A stretch of DNA of 22,365 nt from NCBI GenBank assembly GCA_035541775.1, contig DATKMP010000184.1, positions 1-22,365 of the forward strand, read 5' to 3'. The position numbers and the translations under genes are program-made. The notes below the pieces were generated by a model that saw only the letters and a program-made list of their open reading frames with translations, was not told where the DNA came from and ran no database searches. Numbering within the stretch: position 1 is the stretch's first letter; each line of letters starts with the position of its first letter. The stretch comes from DATKMP01 sp035541775 (GTDB lineage Bacteria > Bacteroidota > Ignavibacteria > UBA10030). Shown one piece after another: positions 8,081 through 16,814 of this stretch.

Positions 8081-8114
8081 AACGACCACCGCTGTTTTTT
8101 CTTCCGTGGCCGTT
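8081..8114 (-). terminator. Probable terminator after gyrA
   Basis: Fourteen bases past the gyrA stop, the minus-strand transcript can form a nine-base-pair stem (8106-8114 with 8081-8089, one G-U pair) around an A-rich loop. A broken T-run, TTTCAATTT, overlaps the end of the stem. The T-tract is imperfect, so termination strength is uncertain. Confidence 0.45.
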
Positions 8115-8127
8115 GTTCCATCATCGT

Positions 8128-10815
8128 TTATTTTCGTTTGTGTTTCGCTTTTTTCTTTTCCGGTTTAGATGTTTTGACCGGTTTCGATTTCTGTTTCGTT
8201 TTTTGTTTTGCCTTCGGTTTTTCTTTCGCCTTCTTGTTCTCTTTTTTGATTTTCACGGCACTATTTTTTTTTTCATCGAACAGCGCCGGTTGCTCACCAT
8301 TTTCTTTTTTCTCGGCAGCTGTGTGATTACCGTTCGTTTTATTGTTGGAAGAATTTTTGGTCTCTTCCGCAAGACGATTGTCTTCTTCGTCTTCAGCCAC
8401 AACGACGGCAACATCGGCAACGGAATCGCCTTCGTTCAATCGAATCAATCTCACGCCTTGCGTGTTGCGCCCTGCAAGACGAATGTCGGAAGCATGCTGA
8501 CGAATGACCATGCCGTCGGTTGTCACAACAACAAGGTCGTCTGTCTCCATAATTTCTTTAATCGAAACCATGTTGCCGGTCTTGTCGGAAATTTTTACGG
8601 TGATAATTCCTTTGCCGCCGCGATGGCTGATGCGATATTCATCTTCCTCGCTGCGTTTGCCGAATCCTTTATCCGTTGCAATGAGAATGGTCGTTCCTTT
8701 GCGGCGCAAATTCACAGCACCAATGACTTTATCGCCTTTGCCAAGTTTTATTCCGCGTACGCCTGCGGCAGCACGGCCCATCGGGCGAATTTCATCTTCA
8801 TGAAAACGAATCGCCATACCTTTTTGCGTCCCAATCACAATATCCTGCGTTCCATCCGTAAGCTTGACATCGCGCAAGACATCGCCGTCTTTCAGGTTCG
8901 CCGCAACAATGCCGCTCTTTCGCGGATTGCTGAATTCCGACAACAGAACTTTTTTCACCAACCCTTGTTCGGTGAACATAAACACAAAATGCTTGTCGTC
9001 AAATTCTTTGACTGCAATAAACGATGCAATGGTTTCATCCGGCGATTTTGCAATAAGGTTGTTAATGGATTTTCCTTTGGTGGTTCGCCCGCCTTCGGGA
9101 ATTTCAAACACCTTCAGCCAATGGCATCGTCCTTTATCGGTAAAGATGAGAACATAATCATGCGTGCTCGCCACAAACATATGCTGCATAAAATCGTCTT
9201 CACGTGTTGCTGCGCCAGTCACACCTTTGCCGCCGCGCGATTGCCGGCGATAGCCGGAAACCGGGAAGCGCTTGATGAATCCACCGTGACTGATCGTCAC
9301 AACGACTTCTTCTTCCGCAATCATATCTTCGATTTTGAATTCTTCCGCTTTGTACACGATTTCCGTGCGCCGGTCATCGCCGTATTTTTCCTTGATCTCC
9401 AACAATTCTTCTTCAATGATTTTCAATTGAAGCTGCTTGTTCTTGAGAATCGCTTTCAGTTTTTCAATCAGCTTGATCGTTTCTTTATATTCATCTTCAA
9501 CTTTTTTGCGTTCCAAACCGGTGAGGCGCTGCAGGCGCATATCGAGAATGGCTTTGGCTTGAATCTCTGAAAGTTTGAACCGGCGCATCAATCCGGTTTT
9601 TGCGGTCTCGACATCTTTCGATTTTTTAATGAGGGCAATCACTTCGTCGATGTTGTCGAGTGCAATGATGTATCCTTCCAAAATATGAGCACGTTTTTCT
9701 GCTTCATCCAAATCGAATTTCGTTCTGCGCACGACGACAACATTGCGATGATCGATAAAATGACGAACCAGGTCGCGCAATTGCAATGTTTGCGGCCGGC
9801 CATCCACCAGAGCGATCATAATTACGCCAAACGTTGTCTGCATCTGCGTGTGTTTGTAGAGATTGTTGAGCACAACTTCCGCGTTGGCTTCACGTTTTAA
9901 CTCAACGACCATTCGCAATCCGTCGCGATCCGATTCATCGCGAATATCCGAAATATCTTCCAATTTTTTATCGGACACCAATTCCGCAATTTTCTCGATC
10001 AACGCCGCTTTGTTGACTTGATACGGCAGTTCGTTGACGATGATACGCTGGCGATCGCTTTTTCCTGTTTCAATATTCGCGCGCGCGCGAACAATAATTC
10101 TTCCGCGTCCTGTGGTGTACGCAACTTTGACGCCTTCATAACCATAAATAATTCCGCCGGTCGGAAAATCCGGCGCAATGATATGCTTCATCAACTTTTC
10201 GTTGGTGATGTCCGGATCTTTAATGTACGCAACGCAGCCGTCGATCACTTCTCGTAAATTGTGCGGCGGAATATTTGTCGCCATGCCGACGGCGATACCG
10301 CTTGTTCCATTGCAAAGTAAATTCGGAATCAACGCCGGCAGGACTGTTGGTTCTTGCAATGTCTCATCGAAGTTCGGGACAAAATCAACCGTATTCTTTT
10401 CTAAGTCTTTTAACATTTCTTCGGCTGCACGTGTCATCCGCACTTCCGTGTAACGCATTGCTGCGGCAGAATCGCCATCGACCGAGCCAAAATTCCCCTG
10501 TCCATCCACCAGCATATAGCGCATGGAAAAATCTTGCGCCATACGGACCATCGTATCGTACACGGCCGTGTCGCCATGCGGGTGATATTTACCGAGCACT
10601 TCACCGACGATACGCGCGCTTTTTTTGTACGGCCTGTTACTATTGTTGCTCAACCCATACATACCATAGAGCACGCGCCGGTGCACCGGCTTCATACCAT
10701 CGCGCACATCAGGCAGCGCGCGCGCGACGATAACGGACATCGAATAATCGATGTACGCTCCGCGCATTTCATCTTCAATATCAACCGGAACTATTTTTTC
10801 ATTCAATGTTGCCAT
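8128..10815 (-). CDS. gyrA: DNA gyrase subunit A
   Basis: This is the breakage-reunion subunit of gyrase, which introduces negative supercoils together with GyrB. It is 895 residues from ATG 10815. The winged-helix domain has the catalytic Tyr122 in AAMRYTEVRM. The quinolone-determining stretch has Thr83 and Asp87 in GDTAVYD, where E. coli has Ser83. The C-terminal beta-pinwheel carries the GyrA box as QSRGGKG (in YRRQSRGGKGVTG), needed for DNA wrapping in the family. The last about 45 residues are unusual: very Lys-rich, preceded by an acidic/Asn-rich stretch and QPALF at 842-846. The gene follows the GT-C membrane gene after 79 bases that show no clear terminator, so it may be read through from gyrB. 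A terminator-like stem follows. Confidence 0.97.
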   Translation of the reverse strand: MATLNEKIVPVDIEDEMRGAYIDYSMSVIVARALPDVRDGMKPVHRRVLYGMYGLSNNSNRPYKKSARIVGEVLGKYHPHGDTAVYDTMVRMAQDFSMRYMLVDGQGNFGSVDGDSAAAMRYTEVRMTRAAEEMLKDLEKNTVDFVPNFDETLQEPTVLPALIPNLLCNGTSGIAVGMATNIPPHNLREVIDGCVAYIKDPDITNEKLMKHIIAPDFPTGGIIYGYEGVKVAYTTGRGRIIVRARANIETGKSDRQRIIVNELPYQVNKAALIEKIAELVSDKKLEDISDIRDESDRDGLRMVVELKREANAEVVLNNLYKHTQMQTTFGVIMIALVDGRPQTLQLRDLVRHFIDHRNVVVVRRTKFDLDEAEKRAHILEGYIIALDNIDEVIALIKKSKDVETAKTGLMRRFKLSEIQAKAILDMRLQRLTGLERKKVEDEYKETIKLIEKLKAILKNKQLQLKIIEEELLEIKEKYGDDRRTEIVYKAEEFKIEDMIAEEEVVVTISHGGFIKRFPVSGYRRQSRGGKGVTGAATREDDFMQHMFVASTHDYVLIFTDKGRCHWLKVFEIPEGGRTTKGKSINNLIAKSPDETIASFIAVKEFDDKHFVFMFTEQGLVKKVLLSEFSNPRKSGIVAANLKDGDVLRDVKLTDGTQDIVIGTQKGMAIRFHEDEIRPMGRAAAGVRGIKLGKGDKVIGAVNLRRKGTTILIATDKGFGKRSEEDEYRISHRGGKGIITVKISDKTGNMVSIKEIMETDDLVVVTTDGMVIRQHASDIRLAGRNTQGVRLIRLNEGDSVADVAVVVAEDEEDNRLAEETKNSSNNKTNGNHTAAEKKENGEQPALFDEKKNSAVKIKKENKKAKEKPKAKQKTKQKSKPVKTSKPEKKKAKHKRK

Positions 10816-10894
10816 GTATTACATCTTTCTTTATATCCGAAATAAAATTTCTTTTCATTTTGAGTCGTATGAATCCGTTCTCAATCTCAATTTT

Positions 10895-12139
10895 TTATGT
10901 TGGCCGCAGATTCAAGCTGTACTCTGCATTTTGGTCTTGCGTCAAATTCGTTCCCGCAAACGTCAGCGTCCATCGAATTGCCGCTGCCCACCAAACAAGC
11001 ACAAGATATTTTTCCCACACTTGGTACGAAAACGGCATGATCAGCAAAAAAAAATAATAACAGAATGAAAGCACGGTTTGCGGCTGTATATTCCTGTGTT
11101 TCAGCGCTGCCAGATCTTGCAATATGAACACAAACAATACCCAAAGTCCTACGCATGTGAAAAAATACAAAATGATGGATTCAAAAATTCCATGTCCGAC
11201 AAAAAAATCTAGTGCGCGATGCACCAACCCGACGGTATCGTGAGCCGTTTGTGTATGCGTTACAAGCGATACTTTTACGGGGAACACAAAATATATCGCG
11301 CCGCAAAAGAGGGCGCCCAGCAAGAGTTTCCATTCTTGCATGCTTTTTCGCCATGTAAAAAGAACGATCGGCAAGAGATAAATACCGGTAAAGGCAATGT
11401 ACGTTATCAGCGCATGAGGATTCCATGTATATTCATCTGGCATGATCCAACGTGCCATTCCCATCGGTGGCGCCATTCCTTTCCAGATATACATACAGAT
11501 CATCAATGGCAGCGATGCAATCGCAATCGAAAGTGAAAACCGTACAAAACTTCGTTTTGTGTGCTTCACCAAATCCATGATCAACACCATCGTCCACATC
11601 GCAAGAACGATAAAAAGAACGTATTGCCGGCAAAGCAGTCCCAATCCGGCAAATCCTGCCGCTGTTTCATAGAATTTTTTTTCAAAAAAATAAATCGCGC
11701 ATAGGATAAAAAACAACGTCAGCATGTCGGTGAAGACAAAACCGCTCAACCCAAGGATGTAGGGATTGATAAGAAAACAAAGGCTTACTACAAATGTGGT
11801 CTTTGCCTCTTGGAGAAACCGGAATGCTGTTTTGTAGAGCATGATGAAAACTGCAAGCGCGATGATGAGCGAAAAAATTCTGAGCGTCTCAAGATCAAAT
11901 CCCCAGATGCTGCCCCACGCCGCATACAGAACATAAAATAGCGGCGGCGTAACTTCCGGGTAATTGAACAGTATCTGCGGCCAGTGCGACGCACCAAACA
12001 GTTGAATGGTTTCAACAGTGTGCCGTTCGTCTCCCCATACGGGTTGGTGAATTGTCGCTAATGCTATAACCACAAGAACCGTCAGAGAAATTATCAGCCA
12101 CAATATTTGGTACTGCTTTTTTTGCATTGCATCCCGCAT
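10895..12139 (-). CDS. Polytopic membrane protein, probable GT-C glycosyltransferase (ALG10/DIE2-like)
   Basis: This 414-residue protein has about ten hydrophobic segments, the first at residues 12-30. Directly after it comes GDERH (36-40), an acidic Asp-Glu pair in the first outer loop as in GT-C glycosyltransferases that use lipid-linked sugars. Then comes EVTPPLFYVLYA (62-73), resembling the DE...TPP layout of the ALG10/DIE2 glucosyltransferases. A VWEKYLVLVWW segment near the end also fits. The overall likeness is by motif only; substrate and partner are unknown. Its ATG lies four bases after the gyrB stop, so translation is probably coupled to gyrB, and gyrA follows. I know of no functional reason for a membrane sugar transferase here; it may simply use a strong housekeeping transcript. 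ATG 12127 is an alternative start. Confidence 0.65.
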   Translation of the reverse strand: MRDAMQKKQYQILWLIISLTVLVVIALATIHQPVWGDERHTVETIQLFGASHWPQILFNYPEVTPPLFYVLYAAWGSIWGFDLETLRIFSLIIALAVFIMLYKTAFRFLQEAKTTFVVSLCFLINPYILGLSGFVFTDMLTLFFILCAIYFFEKKFYETAAGFAGLGLLCRQYVLFIVLAMWTMVLIMDLVKHTKRSFVRFSLSIAIASLPLMICMYIWKGMAPPMGMARWIMPDEYTWNPHALITYIAFTGIYLLPIVLFTWRKSMQEWKLLLGALFCGAIYFVFPVKVSLVTHTQTAHDTVGLVHRALDFFVGHGIFESIILYFFTCVGLWVLFVFILQDLAALKHRNIQPQTVLSFCYYFFLLIMPFSYQVWEKYLVLVWWAAAIRWTLTFAGTNLTQDQNAEYSLNLRPT

Positions 12140-12142
12140 TAT

Positions 12143-14176
12143 TTATACATCAAGATTGCGTACATACTTTGCATTCTTCTCGATGAACTCGCGCCGTGGT
12201 TCTACTTCATCGCCCATTAAAATGGAAAATGTTCTGTCGGCATCGGCGGCATTTTCAATCGAAACCTGAAGCACTGTTCGCGTTTCTGGGTTCATCGTGG
12301 TGGACCACAATTGCTCCGGATTCATTTCGCCAAGGCCTTTAAATCGCGAGATCACCATACCGCCTTCTTTTACAACAACGCCTTCTTCCTCTGAGACAGC
12401 GGGGGCTTCGGCAACTTCTTCTTTTTCGCCTTTTCCTTTTTTCTCGCTCTTCAACCGTTTGAGAATCTCTTCGCGTTCATCGTCGTCGAACGCATAAAAT
12501 TCTTGTTTCCCTTTTTTAATTTTATACAACGGCGGTTGTGCGATGAATAAATGTCCGAGATCGATAAACTCCCGCATATAGCGGAAAAAGAGCGTCATAA
12601 GCAAGGTACGAATGTGCGCGCCATCCACGTCGGCATCTGCCATGAGAATCACTTTTCCGTACCGGATTTTTTCCGGATCGAATTCTTCGCCGACTCCTGC
12701 GCCGATCGCGGTAAAGATCGCGCGGATTTCTTCGTTTTCTAACATTTTATGGAGCCGCGCTTTTTCAACATTTAAAATTTTTCCGCGCAATGGAAGAATA
12801 GCTTGAAAGCGGCGATCGCGTCCTTGCTTAGCACTGCCGCCTGCGGAATCACCTTCGACGATATACAATTCACAATGTTCTGGATCGTTAATAGAGCAAT
12901 CGGCAAGTTTTCCCGGAAGTCCTCCGGAATCGAATGCGTTTTTTCTGCGTGTCAGGTCGCGTGCTTTGCGTGCTGCTTCACGCGCCTCGGCGGCACGTAA
13001 ACATTTATCGATAATCCGTTTTGCGTCGGGAGAATTGTCTTCAAGCCAATCGGAAAGCGCGGAGCCGACAATCGATTCGACGATGCTTTTTACTTCACTG
13101 TTGCCCAGTTTTGTTTTTGTCTGTCCTTCGAACTGCGGCTCGGGAACTTTCGCGCTGAGAATAGCGGTTAATCCCTCCCGGAAATCATCGCCCGTTAATT
13201 GCACGCCGCCTTCTTTCACCAATCCGTTTTTCGAAGCATAATTGTTCAGCGTTCGCGTCAACGCCGTGCGAAAGCCGACAAGGTGTGTGCCGCCTTCATG
13301 GGTGTTGATGTTGTTGACATAACTCAAGACGTTTTCGTTGTACTGGTCGTTGTATTGAAATGCAACCTCTACTTCGACGGTGCGTCCATTTTCATCTTTG
13401 CCTTCGCCCTTCGCATAAACAACTTTTTTCAAGATTGACGGGCGCGTGGAATCCACATACTTCACAAATTCCGTTAACCCGCCTTTAAAATGGAACGTTT
13501 CTTCTTCTTTCGATTTCGGGCGCGCATCTTTTATAACGAGTACAACATCGGGATTTAAAAATGCGAGCTCGCGTAAGCGTTCGGCAAGCGTTTCGAATTT
13601 ATAAACTCGATTTTTAAAAATCGTTCCATCCGGCATAAACGTAACCTTCGTGCCCGTTTTATTTTTATCGGCTTTGCCGATAACTTTTACGGGAGCAACG
13701 GGATCGCCTTTTTTATATTTTTGATAGAACGTTTTTCCATCTCTTTGCACTTCAACTTCCAACCACTCGCTGAGCGCATTCACTACCGACACACCGACGC
13801 CATGCAAACCGCCGGAAACTTTGTAGGTGTTCTTATCGAACTTACCGCCGGCATGAAGAACGGTCATCACAACTTCTAAGGCGGACCGGTTTTCTTCTTT
13901 TTGAATGTCTGTTGGAATACCGCGGCCATCGTCATCGACAGTCACAGAACCATCGGGATTGATAATGGTAATAATATTTTTACAGTAGCCCGCTAATGCT
14001 TCGTCGATGGAGTTATCGACCACTTCATAGACCAGGTGATGCAATCCTCGAACGCTGACATCGCCAATATACATCGCCGGCCGGCGACGAACGGCTTCTA
14101 ATCCCTTTAAAACCGTAATATCATCTGCCGTATAACTGGATGCTTTTGTTTCTATTTCTTCTTTTTCTTTTGCCAT
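12143..14176 (-). CDS. gyrB: DNA gyrase subunit B
   Basis: This is the ATPase subunit of gyrase, 677 residues. The GHKL ATPase domain has the catalytic Glu51 in EVVDNSIDEALAG, DDDGRGIP and GGLHGVGVSVVNALS. The TOPRIM domain has EGDSAGGSAKQGRDR and the metal-binding DADVDGAHIRTLL. The C-terminus ends FIEKNAKYVRNLDV as in the family. Between the KRLKSEKK region and the conserved RFKGLGEMNPEQLW is a charged, low-complexity insert of about 30 residues (Lys/Glu, then Ala/Glu/Val), probably a flexible loop. The ATG at 14176 has only a weak AAAGAAA upstream, 15 bases after the dciA-like stop. The gene is part of a continuous minus-strand run from dnaN. Length excludes the longer enterobacterial type. 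Confidence 0.97.
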   Translation of the reverse strand: MAKEKEEIETKASSYTADDITVLKGLEAVRRRPAMYIGDVSVRGLHHLVYEVVDNSIDEALAGYCKNIITIINPDGSVTVDDDGRGIPTDIQKEENRSALEVVMTVLHAGGKFDKNTYKVSGGLHGVGVSVVNALSEWLEVEVQRDGKTFYQKYKKGDPVAPVKVIGKADKNKTGTKVTFMPDGTIFKNRVYKFETLAERLRELAFLNPDVVLVIKDARPKSKEEETFHFKGGLTEFVKYVDSTRPSILKKVVYAKGEGKDENGRTVEVEVAFQYNDQYNENVLSYVNNINTHEGGTHLVGFRTALTRTLNNYASKNGLVKEGGVQLTGDDFREGLTAILSAKVPEPQFEGQTKTKLGNSEVKSIVESIVGSALSDWLEDNSPDAKRIIDKCLRAAEAREAARKARDLTRRKNAFDSGGLPGKLADCSINDPEHCELYIVEGDSAGGSAKQGRDRRFQAILPLRGKILNVEKARLHKMLENEEIRAIFTAIGAGVGEEFDPEKIRYGKVILMADADVDGAHIRTLLMTLFFRYMREFIDLGHLFIAQPPLYKIKKGKQEFYAFDDDEREEILKRLKSEKKGKGEKEEVAEAPAVSEEEGVVVKEGGMVISRFKGLGEMNPEQLWSTTMNPETRTVLQVSIENAADADRTFSILMGDEVEPRREFIEKNAKYVRNLDV

Positions 14177-14191
14177 AACTTTTTCTTTGTA

Positions 14192-14491
14192 TTACTGAAA
14201 ACGAATATCTTTAACTGTATCGTTGCCGAGTCTCTCGTTGAGCTTGGCAATAATTTCTTGTTTGCGCAGCAGCAACTCGTTGCGCCATGTGCTCGTTTGT
14301 ACGTGCACAAATAAAATGCCTTGCGTTATTTTGACAGCGCCTGCTGCTTTGGCAATATGGTCGCCGACAATTTCTTCCCAATACATAACGGCATCGTATT
14401 CATGCAGTTTGGGTTGAATTCCTAAATCATGCATCAGCGATTCAAGCGCCGACGCTAGCGATTTAGTTTGTTGATATCCAGTCTTCGACAC
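14192..14491 (-). CDS. dciA: Short DUF721/DciA-like protein
   Basis: This protein is 99 residues. The DUF721 (DciA) family is linked to loading of the replicative helicase DnaB in bacteria lacking DnaC, which fits its place beside dnaN, recF and gyrB. The recognisable core is EIVGDHIAKAAGAVKITQGILFVHVQTSTWRNELLL (residues 40-75), with the typical Trp-Arg-Asn-Glu-Leu. It then reaches the C-terminal end of the domain, so this is a minimal form with no added tail. It starts with GTG 14491, ten bases after an AGGGA site, and overlaps the recF end by 29 bases in another frame, which suggests translational coupling. Family membership is fairly clear. The helicase-loading role is inferred from the family. 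Confidence 0.75.
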   Translation of the reverse strand: MSKTGYQQTKSLASALESLMHDLGIQPKLHEYDAVMYWEEIVGDHIAKAAGAVKITQGILFVHVQTSTWRNELLLRKQEIIAKLNERLGNDTVKDIRFQ

Positions 14492-15614
14492 GTTCTATTG
14501 TTCCCTGCCGGACATAAAACAAGCGCGGCGAAAATCCTTGACGGCGTAATTGTGCAAAGGCATTGCTTTCTGTCGTTGTCACAAACGATTGCCCTAACGT
14601 TCCGGCGAGTTCTAAGAGTTTCGATACGCGCTGTTGATCTAACTCACTTAAGACATCGTCGAGAAGTAAAATGGGCGTTTCTTTACAGCGCTCTTTCAAG
14701 TAAAAAAATTCCGCCAGCTTAAGCGCAATTAAAAATGTTTTGTGCTGCCCTTGCGATGCATAGTTTCGCAGTTCCATCTTGTTAAGTTCAAAAAGGCATT
14801 CGTCGCGGTGCGGCCCGACTAACGAATGCCCGATTTTTCGCTCTTCATAAAATCGTTTGCCGATCGCTTCACGGAAAAGATTTTCTATGGTCGCCTCGCT
14901 CTTTTCTTCCGGCACATCAAACGAAGGCGCATATTGAATTCGTGGCATTTCTTCCGTATCGGTAAGTTTGCAATATGCATCGAGCACACATGGCGAAAAT
15001 TCTTTCAAAAAGAGAATTCGTTTGCGCATCAGCATGCTGCCAAAATGAATAAGCGCTTCATTCCATGGATCGATTTCACCGTTGGTCTCGCTTTTGCGCA
15101 GTTTAATTTCATAGAGAACCTTGTTGCGCTGCTTTAGCGTTTTGCGATACTCGATTGCCGTTTCGAGATACGACCGGCTTGCTTGCGAGATTACTAAATC
15201 GATAAACGCGCGGCGGTCTGCCGGCGATCCGAATGTAATGGCGTTTTTTTCCGGCGACAGAATAACCACCGGAAACATGCCCACCATGGCCGATGGGCGA
15301 TGGACGGCGGCTTTGTTGATGAAAATATTTTTCGTGTTTTGCGTTTGGTCATACTTCACGGCGACATGATACGCCACATCGTTTTCGGAAAGAATGTGCG
15401 CCTCTGCATCAAAATTTGTTTTGCCTGTTGTCAATACCACCGCATCGCTCGCTGCATAAAAACTTTTTGTCAAACAGAGATACGAAAGTCCCTCTAAAAT
15501 ATTTGTCTTCCCTTCGCCGTTATTCCCGACAAAAATATTGACCGTCGGTGAACATTCAAATACCGTGCGAGAATGATTCCGAAAATTCGTAAGCTGTACA
15601 CTCTGAACTATCAA
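14463..15614 (-). CDS. recF: DNA replication/repair protein RecF
   Basis: RecF is an SMC-like ATPase that acts with RecO and RecR at gaps to load RecA. The protein has 383 residues from a TTG at 15614. Walker A is VGNNGEGKTNILEG, the ABC-type signature lies in NYASQGQHKTFLIALKLAEF, and Walker B is ILLLDDVLSELD. I prefer TTG 15614 because the protein then begins (M)IVQSVQLTNFRNH, the standard RecF start, and an AGAGG lies ten bases upstream. A longer reading from TTG 15653 would add 13 residues unlike RecF and would start inside a hairpin loop. dnaN is upstream across an 84-base gap holding that hairpin, and the dciA-like gene overlaps its 3' end. Confidence 0.93.
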   Translation of the reverse strand: MIVQSVQLTNFRNHSRTVFECSPTVNIFVGNNGEGKTNILEGLSYLCLTKSFYAASDAVVLTTGKTNFDAEAHILSENDVAYHVAVKYDQTQNTKNIFINKAAVHRPSAMVGMFPVVILSPEKNAITFGSPADRRAFIDLVISQASRSYLETAIEYRKTLKQRNKVLYEIKLRKSETNGEIDPWNEALIHFGSMLMRKRILFLKEFSPCVLDAYCKLTDTEEMPRIQYAPSFDVPEEKSEATIENLFREAIGKRFYEERKIGHSLVGPHRDECLFELNKMELRNYASQGQHKTFLIALKLAEFFYLKERCKETPILLLDDVLSELDQQRVSKLLELAGTLGQSFVTTTESNAFAQLRRQGFSPRLFYVRQGTIERVEDWISTN

Positions 15615-15639
15615 CCGTTCACAACCTCTGTTACAACAC

Positions 15640-15670
15640 GATAGCCCCGCCAAACATGGCTGGGGCTATC
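15640..15670. repeat. Strong hairpin between dnaN and recF
   Basis: GATAGCCCC (15640-15648) and GGGGCTATC (15662-15670) form a perfect nine-base-pair stem, extended by GCC/GGC across a single bulged base around the six-base loop AAACAT. It is the most stable structure I see in the minus-strand replication genes and lies 26 bases before the recF start. No T-run follows on the minus strand, so it is not a standard terminator. It could protect or process the dnaN message, or lower recF expression. Confidence 0.6.
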
Positions 15671-15698
15671 AAATTTATTTCGTTCGTTTAAAATCCGG

Positions 15699-16814
15699 CT
15701 ACACATTCAGGCGCATCGGCATGACTAACATCAACACATCTTCGTTTTCTTTTTCTGTTGCCGGCGTAACAATCGATGCGCGCACCGGACTGCTGAAACT
15801 GAACACGACTTCGTCGGTATCAATATGCGAAAGAATATCGATAAGATATCCTGCATTATATCCGATTTCCATTTCATCGACATCGTAGGTGCACGCAATT
15901 TTTTCTTTTGCCTCGCCGCCAAAATCCACATCTTCTGCCGCAATGCGTAATTCATTTTTCTTTAATGAAAAACGAATTTGATGTGTAGTGCTGCTGGAAT
16001 ACAGCGACACGCGGCGTACAGAGGCAAGAAGTGTATTACGATTTACTTTTAATTTTTTTTCGTTATCTAAAGGAATGACACTTTCATAATTTGGATAATT
16101 TTCTTCGATCAAACGCGATGTGAGCGTAAAATTTTTAAATGAGAATTTGATGTGCGTTGTATTTACGGAAATTGTATTCGAATCGCTCTCTAACGATTTC
16201 GAAACTAAAATAAGCGCTTTCGCCGGAACAATAATATCTTTGTGTTCTCTTGCTTGTTTTAATCCTGTATATGTTACACGAACAAGGCGGTGACCATCGG
16301 TGGCAACCGTGCGGAGTTCATTATTTTTAAATTGAAAGTACACGCCCGTCATCGCAGGCCGAAGTTCATCCGTGCTGACAGAAAAGATTGTCTTGTTAAT
16401 TAACGATCCTAACAATATTCCGTCTAAAACGATTTCGTTCTCTCCTTTAAATTCTGGAACAGCGGGATAATCTTGACTGTTTTCGCCGACTAAATTATAT
16501 TCGCCGTTATCAGTAATCATTTTAATTTTATTGGTCGAGCCGTCAGCATGAAAAATAAGTTGTGTATCGGGAAGTGCACGCAGCGTGTCCATCACTCGTT
16601 TTGCAGGAACTGCAACAGATCCATCCTCCGATCCTTTTACATCGATTGTTGCCGACATCGAAATTTCTAAATCCGTTGCAACCAAACGCAAAGCATTTTT
16701 TGAAAGCGAAAATAATATATTCTCGAGAATTGGCAGCGTCGATTTTGATGGAACAACGCCGCTGATTTTCGTTAATGCTTTTTGTAATTCTATACTTTCG
16801 ACTGTGAACTTCAT
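15699..16814 (-). CDS. dnaN: DNA polymerase III beta subunit (sliding clamp)
   Basis: This is the ring-shaped clamp that tethers the polymerase, 371 residues, the usual length for the family. It begins MKFTVESIELQKALTKISGVV and shows the family's LPILENILF near residue 30, TDGHRLVRV in the middle domain, and the C-terminal VMPMRLNV, which forms part of the partner-binding pocket. ATG 16814 is chosen because AGGAG sits eight bases before it. The frame could start three codons earlier with GTG, but that would crowd the binding site. The 323-base gap to dnaA holds DnaA-box-like sites directly upstream, so dnaN probably has its own promoter and may respond to DnaA. Downstream a hairpin separates it from recF. 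Confidence 0.96.
   Translation of the reverse strand: MKFTVESIELQKALTKISGVVPSKSTLPILENILFSLSKNALRLVATDLEISMSATIDVKGSEDGSVAVPAKRVMDTLRALPDTQLIFHADGSTNKIKMITDNGEYNLVGENSQDYPAVPEFKGENEIVLDGILLGSLINKTIFSVSTDELRPAMTGVYFQFKNNELRTVATDGHRLVRVTYTGLKQAREHKDIIVPAKALILVSKSLESDSNTISVNTTHIKFSFKNFTLTSRLIEENYPNYESVIPLDNEKKLKVNRNTLLASVRRVSLYSSSTTHQIRFSLKKNELRIAAEDVDFGGEAKEKIACTYDVDEMEIGYNAGYLIDILSHIDTDEVVFSFSSPVRASIVTPATEKENEDVLMLVMPMRLNV

Noticed and set aside
8077..9570. A 497-codon open frame on the plus strand opposite gyrA
   Set aside because: It is Phe/Arg-rich low-complexity sequence, the mirror of the Lys/Glu-rich GyrA tail and of GyrA coding bias; GyrA itself is unmistakable.
10887..11156. Second minus-strand frame over the 3' end of the GT-C gene
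   Set aside because: It overlaps the hydrophobic coding frame, has no family likeness, and its residue make-up looks like a frame shadow.
15615..15653. Longer recF start at TTG 15653
   Set aside because: It would begin inside the loop of the dnaN-recF hairpin and adds residues unlike RecF; TTG 15614 gives the standard N-terminus.
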